Source: Coniochaeta sp. PMI_546 (Eukaryota > Ascomycota > Sordariomycetes > Coniochaetales > Coniochaetaceae). From it: a DNA stretch of 64,000 bases. The translations under genes and the position numbers were made by a program. The stretch lies in NCBI GenBank assembly GCA_021432605.1, contig MU271153.1, positions 434,001 to 498,000 on the forward strand. The letters are read 5' to 3'. Below the pieces are notes generated by a model. That model searched no databases. It was not told the origin of the DNA and saw nothing but the letters and a program-made list of their open reading frames with translations. Below, piece by piece: positions 11,016 through 21,299 of this stretch (the stretch's first letter is position 1; each line of letters begins with the position of its first letter).

Positions 11016-12993
11016 ATGGAGGCTGTCGAGAACCAGGTCGCTGAAGGGTCCCAACACCCTGTGCTCTACCTCGTGCCGTATAACAACGCCGCGCGGCAGG
11101 CTACGGCCCACCCGATGAACGAGTCCTTGCGTTATCTCATGGAAAATGGTGCCTACGCTCTATATATCAGCTTCGAAAATCCGGACAAGCAGGTGTACAC
11201 TCTTGGTCGCGCGGGCTGCGACATCTTCCTTCCGGACCCAAGGGGCGCCGACATCGCCAAGCACCAATGTTCCTTCTTCAATACAGAGCGCGGCGCAGTA
11301 CTTCTAGAGGACAACTCAAGCAAGAAAAACACGGAACCGTACTCGTCGAAGAACGGCGGGCAGACCATTGAGTTCACCAAGGATACACGGCGTGTCCTCG
11401 TCGCCCGTGGCATCAACAACATGATCGGCATCGGGAGAGACAAGTACTATCAGTTCGAGATACACTGGGACTCGGACGGTCTGTACGACTTCCCATACAA
11501 AGGACAGAATTATAGGACGGGCCCGAGGAACCGGGCGAAGTACATCGAGGGAGACAAGGTTGGCGGCGGCAGCTATGGCACTGTCTTTTGGGCCATGGAT
11601 GTGCACACCGGCGGGCTGATAGCGGTGAAGAGGTTTCATAATCTGGAAGGAAAGCATCTGGAGTTCGCGACCAGGGAGATCACGAACATGTTTCGCATCA
11701 ACCGGGCGTCGTCGATACATCACGTGAGACGCCTTTCGCTTTTCAGTCCACCCCTCGCCATGGCATCTCAGTCGGCGTGTATTTGCTGTCATGTCCTGAC
11801 TGGCGGATCGGTGCTAACCTGTGTCTCGTTCTAGGACCATATCGTTGAGATCCTAGGCTGCGCGGGCGGAGCCAGAGGCGACAACTGGGGCGAGATCTTC
11901 ATGCCCCTGAAAGAGGGCAATCTGAAGACGCTCGTCCTAGACAAGACCAAGGCCGTGGATGTGGAAGAGGTGGCCGAGATTGTCCTCCACCAGATGCTGC
12001 TCGCCCTGGACTGCATTGCCGACCACAACATTGTGCACCGCGATCTCAAGCCGGAAAACATTCTCTGGGAGTTCAACGAGGAGGGCGCCTACCATTTCCG
12101 GCTGGGCGACTTCGGCTTGTCAAACAGCCCGGAGCTGGCTGTGACAGTGGCGGGGACCGAGCCCTTCATGGCGCCAGAGGTCTTCCATTGCAGGAAGCAG
12201 ACGGGCAAGGTGGATATCTGGTCGCTGTTCGCGACGATAGTGTGGGTGAAGAACGTGGACAACTTTCGGCGCCACTGCGCCAAGGAACGCGCCGAAACGA
12301 TACACAACTGGCTGGCGCAGATTTCGACGATGCCGCATTTTCAGAACATCCAGCGGATGGCTTCGATACGGGCCAAGGACCGACCTTCAGCAAAACAGCT
12401 GCTGCGCATCCTAGGGCTCTCGGGGGACGACGGCGCGGACGAACTTGCGGACTCGCTGGCGAATGCTCTGACGTTAGATCCCACAGGTGACGACGAGGAA
12501 GATGCCGGCCTTGGACCGAGCCGGCGAGGGCGCCCACACGGGAACCATATCGCCGAGATTGACGGCGAGCCCCCCGGCGTGCCATACTACGAAACCTATA
12601 TACCCGACCTGAAGAACTACAACCTGGATAGCCCGGACGAGGAGGGCGAGGGCTCGAACGCGTACGAACCACCGCCCATGGGCGAGAGTCCGCGGGCTGA
12701 GGTAAGCTTATACCTGGACAGACTTGTTTTTTGGGGGGGAGGGGGCACAAGTCCGCCTATAAATGCATGCAACACTGACAAATTTCCAGGCCTGGGTCAA
12801 GCCTTACGACGAACCGTACGGGCCACTGGACGAAGGCGAGCAGGACAGCGGTACCGCCGGCCCGGACCTTTGGACGGCGAGACCGCAGCCGACGCAGGAT
12901 ACGGACCATCTCGCCGCCGGGCAGGTGCAGCAGAGCCGCGACCGCAAGGGTGGCGGCAAGGGGAAGAAAAAGAAGGGGTTGTGGAATGTCTGA
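11016..12993 (+). CDS. FHA-domain Ser/Thr protein kinase (fungal-type)
   Basis: Predicted 592-residue protein kinase. Exons are 11016-11723, 11835-12701 and 12790-12993; both introns (111 and 88 bp) are phase 0, with donors GTGAGA and GTAAGC. An N-terminal forkhead-associated domain, which binds phosphothreonine, spans about residues 58-150 (YTLGRAGCDIFLPD, then AKHQCSFF). The kinase domain spans about 177-415: glycine loop GDKVGGGSYGTVFW, lysine K205 in IAVKRF, catalytic loop HRDLKPENIL (Asp about 306), DFGLS (Asp about 328) and APEVF. All catalytic residues are intact. The C-terminal 110 residues are acidic, then Lys-rich, ending KGGGKGKKKKGLWNV, which could be a nuclear or RNA-binding tail. 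The order FHA-then-kinase recalls Rad53/Cds1 checkpoint kinases, but the sequence does not match them closely enough to claim orthology. Substrates are unknown. Confidence 0.87.
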
Positions 12994-13544
12994 TTATTTC
13001 CGCGTGCTGCTCTTTTTCTAGAACGCTTTGGCTTTTGAATCGATACGTTATACCATGGCATGACTGGGGTTGGATCTGGTTGGCAGCTGGGAGCCTTGGT
13101 TTGGTTTTTGGCATGGCTAGTTTGCTGTACTCGCGCATGGCGGGTCGTGGGCATCGAGAGTCGGGGTCTCTTTACGTTTTAACTTTAGTTGTTGCGACGG
13201 GCCACGGTACGGCACAACAGATTGCATGAGGGTTGATACAGGTACAGCAGCATTGATAGTCGTTGCCATTTAGGTCGACGATAGGGCATGATCTTGAACA
13301 ATGGGCGAGAGGCACTTCTTCTGGTCGCAGCTCTACAGCACCACCCGTATTCTACCCGGCGCCTGCTCAGCTTCTACTGCGAACGAGAAGACGACAAGTT
13401 GTCCCAGATATCAATCATTACCAGTGCACAGACAACAACACAACTCCCATCATCCTTGCACCCTAATCCCAAGCTTCACACCCTAACCTCCAAACTCGCA
13501 CACCTCACTCACTCCCTCCCGAACCTCCAACTCACCCACCTCAC
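12994..13544. other. Convergent 3' intergenic region
   Basis: Holds the 3' flanks of the FHA-kinase gene and of the leftward DUF829 gene. Its right end contains one copy of a C/T-rich 36-bp-spaced duplication that runs into the last codons of the DUF829 gene. Nothing else seen. Confidence 0.55.
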
Positions 13545-13556
13545 TCACTCCCTCCC
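13501..13556. repeat. Short tandem duplication overlapping a stop codon
   Basis: The 20-base block cacctcactcactccctccc occurs at 13501-13520 and again at 13537-13556. The spacers are also C/A-rich. The second copy contains the stop codon (13545-13547, read on the minus strand) of the DUF829 gene, so the first copy is a non-coding duplicate just 3' of the gene. Confidence 0.8.
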
Positions 13557-14429
13557 CTCCCACGTCTCCCTAACAATCCTCCAGTACCGCTCCGGATCAG
13601 AAACCATGTGCGCAACATGCAGACTCCCCCCGAACTTCTCCAACCTGGCCTCGAACCCCCTCTCCCTAGCCCGGGCGGCATGCCTCTCGATCCCGCGCCA
13701 GGGGATAGGCAGGTCCTCCTCGCTATAGCAATACGACCTCCTCACCTCCCTCACCAGGGACTTGTCATTGTGCCTCTCGGCGTACCACGCCAGACCGTCC
13801 CGGCCGGAGACCACATACCAAGCCCAGAACGACAGGACGAGCAGGTGTACCAGGGGCAAGGCCAGGGTCCGCCGCCAGCCTTTTGGGACGGTCGCGCCGA
13901 AGGCCACGATGCTGCCTCTGTAGGTCCGCTCGCCGGGGGTGGAGTCGAAGACGGTGCTGTGTAGGGGGAGAAGGGTGTCGTCTTCCGTGCCGGGGCGGGC
14001 CGTCTCGGCGAAGGCGGAGTAGAGGTGCGATAGCACCCAGGAGCCGGCGTTGCTGAAGACGTGGGCTAGCAGGCGCGGGTTGGGGTTGGGAGAGGAAGAG
14101 GGCGGGACGATGGATCGGATCACGGGCACGGCGGGGCGGACTGCCTGGCGGCCCCAGGAGGGGATGATGATTTCCTTGGGGTCGGTCTTGATCAGGAGGA
14201 TGTGGGAGGTGGGGTAGAGGGTCCGGTAGCGGGTCAGGTACTTTGCTATGTGCTTGTCGTCGGCGCCCATCCAGCTGGCGAAGAGGATGAGGTCTGGCGG
14301 TGGGGGGGAGGTCTTGCGTGCCGGAGCGGAGGGTGTCTCTGATGGGTCTGGGGTGTAGAGGTAGATGTGGGGGGTGAGGCGCGTCATGAAGGACAGAGGA
14401 CGCGGTTTGGTTGGGGTGGAAGACGACAT
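13545..14429 (-). CDS. DUF829 (TMEM53/PaxU-like) alpha/beta-hydrolase-fold protein
   Basis: Single-exon gene of 294 residues starting at the ATG at 14427-14429. The DUF829 pattern is visible: LILFASWMGADDKHIAKYL near residue 47, then YPTSHILLIKTDPKEII, then HVFSNAGSW, which contains the nucleophile-elbow Ser of the family. A hydrophobic stretch around 192-210 (LVHLLVLSFWAWYVV) could anchor it to a membrane. The C-terminal RGIERHAARARERGFEARLEKF segment is a charged helix, followed by HVAHMVSDPERYW. In fungi the family includes PaxU of indole-diterpene clusters, but most members are not in clusters and have no known substrate. No neighbouring prenyltransferase or P450 supports a metabolite role here. 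The family call is good; the function is unknown. Confidence 0.82.
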   Translation of the reverse strand: MSSSTPTKPRPLSFMTRLTPHIYLYTPDPSETPSAPARKTSPPPPDLILFASWMGADDKHIAKYLTRYRTLYPTSHILLIKTDPKEIIIPSWGRQAVRPAVPVIRSIVPPSSSPNPNPRLLAHVFSNAGSWVLSHLYSAFAETARPGTEDDTLLPLHSTVFDSTPGERTYRGSIVAFGATVPKGWRRTLALPLVHLLVLSFWAWYVVSGRDGLAWYAERHNDKSLVREVRRSYCYSEEDLPIPWRGIERHAARARERGFEARLEKFGGSLHVAHMVSDPERYWRIVRETWEGRE

Positions 14430-15632
14430 GATGCTGGTTGTGTTTGTTGTGTGTGTGTGCAGCTTCAGGAAAAGTGAACGATTGAGTGATGAAGCTACCT
14501 ATACAGTTGCGAACTAAACTAAGAGCTTGCCAGCAATCATTTTTCCTATGAAGACAGGAGAAAGCGCCGACGTTTATGTGGGAGCTAAGGTCAGCACTTA
14601 TAGAAGCCGGCGCTACGGTAAGCCGGATCGGGATTCAGGCTTCCCTGATGCGAATACCGTGCGCTGAAATGGGCACGAGCGGCCCCCAATGCTCTGCGCG
14701 GACGGCTTGAAGAGCTGACAGATATCAGCCTCTGCTCTCTGGCCCCTTGGTAGCGCGCTTATTTGTCTGCTTGTCGGCCTGCTTCGTACTGCCCAAAATG
14801 GAAAATAGTGCAGAACGACGCAAGCTGGACTGGAGCGAAAGAGGGCCCTTACCATACAGTACTGGAGCTGAAGTTCGAAGCTAAAAGGAAGAATCCCTGC
14901 ATTTTCCATGTCCTCTGAGCCAGTTGAGCTGTACGGTTACTGATTGGCTGATTACTTGAAAAGTCCATGTGCAATTAGTAAGTCGAGACTCACTTGCCTA
15001 TGCGCACATGAAAGCCATAAGAGTCTCACTGTCAGTCTGTACTGTGGTTCAGGTTCCCGTTGTCAGATTGATATCGAAGGGCTCAGAAGTGCTGAATCCA
15101 TACTTGGAACCATTCGGAACTGGTGTTGAGAATATCGCATCATTAACGAAGTCAAGGATGACAATGAGCTACATTGGGGCCAGGTCGGTCACATTGGAGC
15201 AACGACATCTGCGAATGCCGATATCGATCCAACCGTGAGATCTGTCCGACGAAACCGCCGTACCGAGTATCATTGGGAATTGTGTTCCTAATTGCTGGTG
15301 TTGAATCCTTGTATCGACGATATAGCACGCTTTTCTCCAGTACCAACATGAGCTTCATTATCATTACTGTCATCATCATCATCCCATACATGATCAAAAG
15401 CAGCCAAACCCACAGCTGCGCCATGCCATGTCATGCCAAGGCCCAGCATATGCAAAAAAACCCATTAGCAATCCGTCGTGAGTTTGCCCCCCGCAAAGCT
15501 TCCATCCCTCTAACAAGTTCTGGGTATCTTCTATCGCCTCCCGTCGTCAGCGCCCTGGCTGGTGGGTGCGAAATACAACCGCTGAAAGATCTCAATCACG
15601 CAATCTGCCTGCCTCAAGGGCCATCCGCCACC
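14430..15632. other. Intergenic, 1.2 kb
   Basis: Upstream of the DUF829 gene and downstream of the small Cys-rich gene, both on the minus strand. A GT-rich microsatellite lies at about 14436-14459 just upstream of the DUF829 start. The plus-strand frame starting at 15174 is an antisense shadow of the neighbouring gene. No RNA gene or repeat family recognised. Confidence 0.55.
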
Positions 15633-15995
15633 TCACGACATCCTCTGCTTCTTCTTCCTCCTCCCGCCGTCGTCGTCGTGGCTGACAGGCGCCTTGCTCT
15701 TGCCCTTCCCCTTGTGCGCGGACTGATGCCCCTGGTTCGGCTGATGACCGCCCGCCGCCTCGTCCACGACCGGCGGCTCGAAGACGTCGACGCCCTCGTC
15801 CTCGTTGAGCTCCTCGGCGCAGGCGGGGCACTCCTGGTCGAAGGTGTGATACTCGTAGTGTACGCCCCTCTTGCACTCGCCGAAGCGGCCGACGTTCTTG
15901 GCCTCGAGGCACGACAGCTCCTGCGACAGCTCCTCCCAGGTGAACTCGCCGGCGCACCGCGGACAGGTGCCCATGAAGACTACCAGGCGACACAT
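15633..15995 (-). CDS. Small conserved fungal Cys-rich protein (MCR... type), function unknown
   Basis: Predicted 120-residue protein. The frame continues upstream without ATG (its longest version would start at a TTG), so the first ATG, at 15993-15995, is taken as start. It opens MCRLVVFMGTCPRC, a beginning I associate with a family of short uncharacterised fungal proteins. Seven cysteines in the first 60 residues (CPRC, SCLEAK, GECKRG, ECPAC), plus nearby His residues, suggest two small zinc-binding knuckles. The C-terminal half is disordered and basic, ending DGGRRKKKQRMS, a likely nuclear signal. An upstream non-coding exon or an intron at the 5' end is possible. No function can be assigned from the sequence. 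Confidence 0.65.
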   Translation of the reverse strand: MCRLVVFMGTCPRCAGEFTWEELSQELSCLEAKNVGRFGECKRGVHYEYHTFDQECPACAEELNEDEGVDVFEPPVVDEAAGGHQPNQGHQSAHKGKGKSKAPVSHDDDGGRRKKKQRMS

Positions 15996-17860
15996 GTCTC
16001 TGACGGTCGTCGATGTCCCATCGCCTTGTTCGCGCGGCTGGGAAAGGGGGGTTTGAGGGACTTGGGGAGCGGTGGCGCTTCTCTTGTGCAAGGAGTGTCG
16101 ATGCCCCGCGGGCGGAACGATGACAATGCTAGATAGAGATGCTTGTCTGAGGCAAAAGCGGCGTTAGCGGAAACTCCTCACAGAACTATTCAAGCAAGTC
16201 GTGCTTGCCAAGTTGTGCGACACCGGACGTTGAGAGGAACACACCACTAATGGAATTGAGTCTAAGATCGAGTCGTCAATTGTAATCGTCTGCTGAAGTT
16301 CGTTCCTTGCCCGTCGAGTTTCGCTATCTCGTAGCACACGGCTGGAATCAGGGGTGCACAGGGGGGGTGGGAGTCGAGAGCGGACCCCTCTATTCTCTAT
16401 TTCCCCAATGACTGGGAGAAGGGAATGTGATGTGCGAGGGTCCGGTTCGGATGAAGATGGCGGGTATGTTCTGAAGCCACGCGTGCCGTGGGAAGACAAG
16501 ACAAGACGATGAAAAGAACAAGAAATCTCAAGTCGGAGCTCCAATGCAAGAAACACGGAAAGCTACCTTAGCAGCCATCGCGTCATGAGATCTTGGTCCT
16601 TGCCCTTGATACCACTACATAGTACGCTACATTACCCTGACTACACTGCCCTTTTGCTCGAGCTGTCACATTGCGCGCCCACATTTAGCACAGGCCCGAT
16701 GTGGGGGGGTTGTTCTAGGCCCCCTGCCGGCCTGCCAGGCCTGCCCTGCCACGCCTCCACTCAACGGCTCGCAACCACATGGTGCCGGCGTGGAATGACA
16801 GTCGAGATACTACCCTGCCCTGCCTGCCCACCACTCTACCGCTAGTTAAACCACATGCCCAGAATGCCTCATCTAAGGTTTCAGGCAGGCTCGCTAGATC
16901 GCCGCTTCCGACTCGACGAGGGACCACAAGCGAGGGAAATTGAAAAAAAGAACAACAGACAGGAAAAGCGGAGACCAACAGGTTGCGTACTATAGCACAT
17001 TAGCAGGTCATGCAGCGCTCATTGGCCCGCCACAGGTGTGATTTGCGGTGATTCGTGGCAGAGCCATCGGCCGTTAGACGTTAGTATCCCCACGCTAACT
17101 GCATGTCTGCTGCCGCGGAAGTCCTTGCCGTGCAGCATGGCAGGCATGGCAAGCGGCCAAGGCGGGTATCTGTCTCAGTTGGCATGCCGGACGTTCGTCG
17201 GTGCGGGCCAAATTCGTAGTGAACTAACGCATGTAAAACCGGAATAATCACGATCGATTGCAGGCATTCCGTCTAGTGTAGATCCTCGCGATTATGTACA
17301 ATTGCGGCGCAGGAAGGGCAGCAAGCATGTCAGTCAGTCAGGCAGGTGAACATGATTGAGATAATAAGTCATGGGATCCCACTGCTCCGCATCGAGAAAA
17401 AGAGGGATGGCGGCTCGAACCGATCTGCCCGAAAGAATGGAGCTCTATTCTGACGACAGATGATCCCTAGAAATGAGTTTTGTTGGCCTTACCACAGTGT
17501 CATGTCACTATGTAATGCAGTAGCTGCTTTCTCAGCCATGCACCTGCAAAACTAACCCTGGCTAACGTGACCTTGTCTGCCTGCAATGCCCGTCATAACC
17601 GTCCCCAACATCCACGACTCGACTCATCACAGCTCGGCCGATGCGTCAACTCATCAAACTATAGGACACGATAGCAAGAAGAGGACGACGCCACGGCCTG
17701 GTGTCGATGCATTATTCGACTGCCCAGGGGCGGGGCAGCAACATCTCCATCCCTCGTCTAATACATCGTCACGAACACACCGCAGACACTGAAAACCTCA
17801 AAGAGTAAAAAACATGCAAACACCAAACTCAAATCCAACCATAAGACATCATCCCCAGTG
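15996..17860. other. Intergenic, 1.9 kb
   Basis: No coding-like frame was recognised. There is a C-rich stretch of CCTGCC-like repeats around 16710-16850. A GGTTCGAGCC-like box near 17410 on the minus strand was tested as a tRNA B box and rejected for lack of stem pairing. Confidence 0.55.
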
Positions 17861-18223
17861 TCAAATGGAAACAGACCAACCCTGCGCGCACCCCTCCTCA
17901 TAATAGCACAACTGATTGCACCGACCAACCACCAAGGAAGAGCCCACATCCTCACACGCCCGCCACTCCTGGTGCTGCACCTGCACCGGCTCACCCCAAC
18001 CCCACGGCACCGTATCAGCCGCCCTCACCTCGGCAGGCACCACGACACCGACAGGAGGAGCCCGGTACTCCACGTCCGCAAGCGGCACCCACCCGCGGCC
18101 CTCCGCCCACCAGACCATGGGGCGCACGCGGACCATCATTTCGTCGTCCTGCTCCTCGTCGTCCTGCTCCTCGTCGTTACCGTCGTCATCGTCGCCATGG
18201 TGGGAAGACGCGGCCGGCGACCG
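17861..18223 (-). other. Coding-like frame continuing in phase after the TAG of the upstream gene
   Basis: Directly after the TAG at 18224-18226 the same frame stays open for 120 codons to a TGA at 17861. It reads RSPAASSHHG, then a run of Asp/Glu/Gln, then MMVRVRPMVWWAEGRGW, VPLADVEYRAPPVGVVVP and TVPWGWGEPVQVQHQEW. Third positions are strongly G/C up to about codon 97, like neighbouring real exons, and the Trp-rich sequence is protein-like. It may be a C-terminal extension reached by read-through, an exon reached by an intron I could not place, the remnant of a longer protein cut by a nonsense mutation, or a separate small gene starting at the ATG-ATG at 18134-18139. I cannot decide between these from sequence alone. 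Confidence 0.5.
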
Positions 18224-19886
18224 CTAATCTGCCGGGTCCGGCTCCGGGCGGGCGGCGACAAAGGTGTCTTCCTCGAGGGAGTCGACGTCCAGGGCCCAGA
18301 AGAGGGGGAGGGGAATGCCGGAGGGGGAGACGAGGCGGGAGTTGCGGAGGGGGGAGACTGGTTGAGGAAGTCTAGGGGGGGAGGAGGAGATAGGCTGGGC
18401 GGACGGGGTTGGTGTGACGGCTGTGGCGGCGGCGGCGGCAGGTGCGATTTCCTCGTCCTCCTTCTCCTTCTTTTCTGCTCGAGCTTGCTCGACAACAGCC
18501 GCGGCGCTAGGAACTGCGGAGGTGGCCTCTTGGGCCCTTCGCTCCTTCCGCCTCTGCCTCTTGGCCTTGGCTTTGGCTCTGCGGGCCTCCTTCCTCTCCT
18601 GCTCCGTCGGGGGCGGGGGCGGGGCGGGCGCCGGGGTGGTAGCTCGTGTCGCCTCTTGCTCCCGCGGTCCGACGGGGGTGGCTGTGCCGGAGTGGTGGAA
18701 GACGCTCTCGACGACCTGCTGGGCGGACTTGCGGAGACGCCTGCGCTGTTTCTTCCTCCGATTCTTGGCTGCGTTTTTGCCCGCTGTGCTGGATTCTGGG
18801 CGGGGGTTGTCGGGGCCCGTGGATGAACTGCTGTCGCTGTCGGGTGGTGAAAAGTTGATGCGGAAGATGTCGCCCCAGAAGGGGTCGTCTGGTTCCGGCG
18901 AGGCGGTGCGGGCCGGTGTGGCTTGGCCGTCGTCTGGATCGTCCCGCACGGGGTGGGCGAGGGCCATTGCCTCGAACAGGACATCGGCGTCATACTTGAG
19001 ACCTAAGGCCATGCTGGGCACCCAGGTGTAGCCTGCTCGGTGCATCCCGCGGAAGAGATACTTGCGGTACTCGCGCAGCTGCTCGCGGTCTTCCTGCCAG
19101 TTCTTGCACGCCCTGACGTTGCCCATGCGCTTGAGGTGGTACATGTGGGCGAGGTTGAGGGCGCTCAGGACCGTGCGCGCGTCGAGCTTGTGGTGGGCTG
19201 TCTGGACCGCGAGCAGGGGTTTGCCTCTTGGGTTTGGCGGGTCGCAGTGCGTGAGGATCAGGTCCTGGACTTGCTCGAGGAACTTGCGGGTTCCTGGCGG
19301 AGAGGCGACGTGGATCCTCGCCATGGACCAGGCGAAGCAGATCATCTCGGCCGTGCCTCTGTCGTTGTGCCGGACGAGTTGCTCAATGATCCCTTTGAAT
19401 TCTGGAGAGGCGATGGTGGCACCTGCCGGTAGAAAGCGACAGTCTTTCAAGGCCGCCAGGATCGAGGTCAAGGTCGGGCATGTCTGGTCCTCGGGCTCTT
19501 CCAGCTCGTTCTTTATGTCGTTCACAAGCTCTGCTTAGTGTTAGCCAAGTGGCTAGCTTTGAATGTCTTTCGGGACAAGCCCTACCTTCTGTGAGAATGT
19601 CTAGTCTCACCAGCTTCTGGATCTCATCCGCTGGACCGAAGACAGTCATCGGCCACTCTGGGAGTTCTGTCCGGTGCCTGCGTAGCTCGTTGTACCAATC
19701 CTCTACTTCGGGGTGCTCCTCTGCCCACTTTCCCTACAGCGCGGGCGTCAGTAACGCTCCTGTCTGCCTGTGCCCATGAATGATACTTACCATGTGGTAG
19801 CATCCGAATTGGTACCACCTTCCGCCTGGATCCAGCAGGCGGGCATATTTGATATCGGAGACCATTGTGGCCGAATCTGGTGACAT
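18224..19886 (-). CDS. Unknown fungal protein with conserved N-terminal half and disordered basic C-terminal half
   Basis: Predicted 516 residues from three exons: 19886-19791, 19733-19586 and 19530-18224 (introns 19734-19790 GTAAGT...TAG and 19531-19585 GTAGGG...CAG). All joins keep frame. The start MSPDSATMVSDIKYARLL is followed by an aromatic region (GGRWYQFGCYHMGKWAEEHP). The first 250 residues look globular and mostly helical, with motifs such as RGTAEMICFAWSMARIHV and KLDARTVLSALNLAHMYHL. The rest is Ser/Pro/Ala-rich and holds a strongly basic block (KNRRKKQRRRLRKSAQQ), which could be a nuclear or nucleolar signal. I do not recognise a named domain. The frame stays open and coding-like after its stop codon (see 17861-18223), so the true C-terminus may be longer. 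Confidence 0.7.
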
Positions 19887-21299
19887 GATGGGGCAGTTCT
19901 GATATTGTCAGCAAGTAGCTGAGGTGAGCGGTTGGCGATAATACAGTCTGGTCAATGGCCAGCAACTTCTGTGGTGTTGAGCAAACCGCGTATCGTGACC
20001 GCAGGCTCACAGTTCAGATTCGCGGGGAAAGAGCTTCTGACGATCGCGCAGGCGGGAGTCAACTTGGACAGGCAATGCCCAGGCACAAAGACGACGCGAT
20101 GATACTGGCGATACTGGGGATACAGGAAAGGTCGGCGATGTCTGATGTCGGTATGTTGAGGTAGGACGCCTTAAAGGCGCGAGAGAAAAGGCGCTAGGCG
20201 GTGCCAGTTGTTTCTCATGCAGTGAGGGGCCGTGGGTGAAGCCTTCAAAGGCGCGGTACGAGTGAATACCGACAAAAACAAGTAGGGACAAACATGGGCT
20301 GCCAGGCAAGAAGCTGAGCCGATAAACATGGCAAAACAGGAACCAGCATGGTACAAATTCGGGTAATCTGTGTGCCAGGGACAAGCGCCAGAGCTTTCTT
20401 TTCCCTCTGGCATACACAGGGACAATGTTGTTGCTCACCCTCACTCTCCAGACGCTATATAGTATTCCCGCAGTAGGTGCACGGTTGTCAGCGAAGTAGG
20501 TGCTTCCGGTCATCACCCATGGCTACGCTTCAGGAGTCAGCTCGTGCCTTGGCCGATATGAGCACATATGTTAAAGTGGTCAGCATCTCAGCTCTGAGTT
20601 CCGGTTGGGCCTGTACTAGTAAGTAAACGACGACCCTCTGCACTTACTGTCTACACTTCGATCATGGGCTTATTTATCTTGTTCGTGTAGCATACTACCG
20701 AGTCACCTAGATATAAGCGTGCTCCAGCTGAGCTTGGTGAGAACTCCTGAGTGTCGTGTGAGTTTGACCTTTGTCAACCTGATGACAAGCGTGTTCAACA
20801 CCACTGAAGAGTGTGTCTACATATACAATCTATTCAGAACCATGTAGCCTTTGTGGGGTGAACGTGGTCGGCCCGGAGGGAGATACAATCGTCAGTGACA
20901 TGCTATGTCGACGCCATGAACAAACACGCAAACATATGTGTGAGGAATATAGAGCATAATCAGGGCGGGCTATTGTTCCCCTAACATTGCTTAGGCCGCC
21001 TCTGCTAAAGATGGAGGCAAAGCTTTCACGGCATTGTTGGGGCAATGCCGGTCCGAGACTACTGTATAGTGCTTGACGCTCGTGGGACTGGATATCAAGA
21101 CCTGTGGATATAAGCTTAATGAGAATAGGGTATATACCCCGATGAGCGCCTCGAATGTGATTAGTTCAACTCGGGATGAATAAAGCAGCCTTGGCCCTGA
21201 TTTTATATCTCAACGCCGTGCTATAAACATAGACCACAATCTGCCAATGTCGGTTGGCGACACTGTCCACAATACTCGAAAATCCCAAGAGACATTAGC
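19887..21299. other. Intergenic, 1.4 kb
   Basis: Upstream region of the unknown minus-strand gene and downstream region of HAS1. The minus-strand 169-codon frame at 20007-20516 overlaps the expected promoter and leader and has neither codon bias nor domains. Nothing else recognised. Confidence 0.55.

Noticed and set aside
15174-16136. 320-codon plus-strand open frame
   Set aside because: Antisense to the small Cys-rich gene; its first part crosses promoter DNA and the rest is Leu/Val-rich shadow sequence.
17400-17440. tRNA-like B box (GGTTCGAGCC) on the minus strand
   Set aside because: The flanking bases do not form a T stem and no A box or acceptor stem was found at the right distance.
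17858-18826. 322-codon plus-strand open frame
   Set aside because: Antisense shadow of the unknown minus-strand gene; low-complexity Gly/Arg/Leu sequence.
20007-20516. 169-codon minus-strand open frame
   Set aside because: No codon bias, no motif, and it lies in the expected leader of the downstream minus-strand gene.
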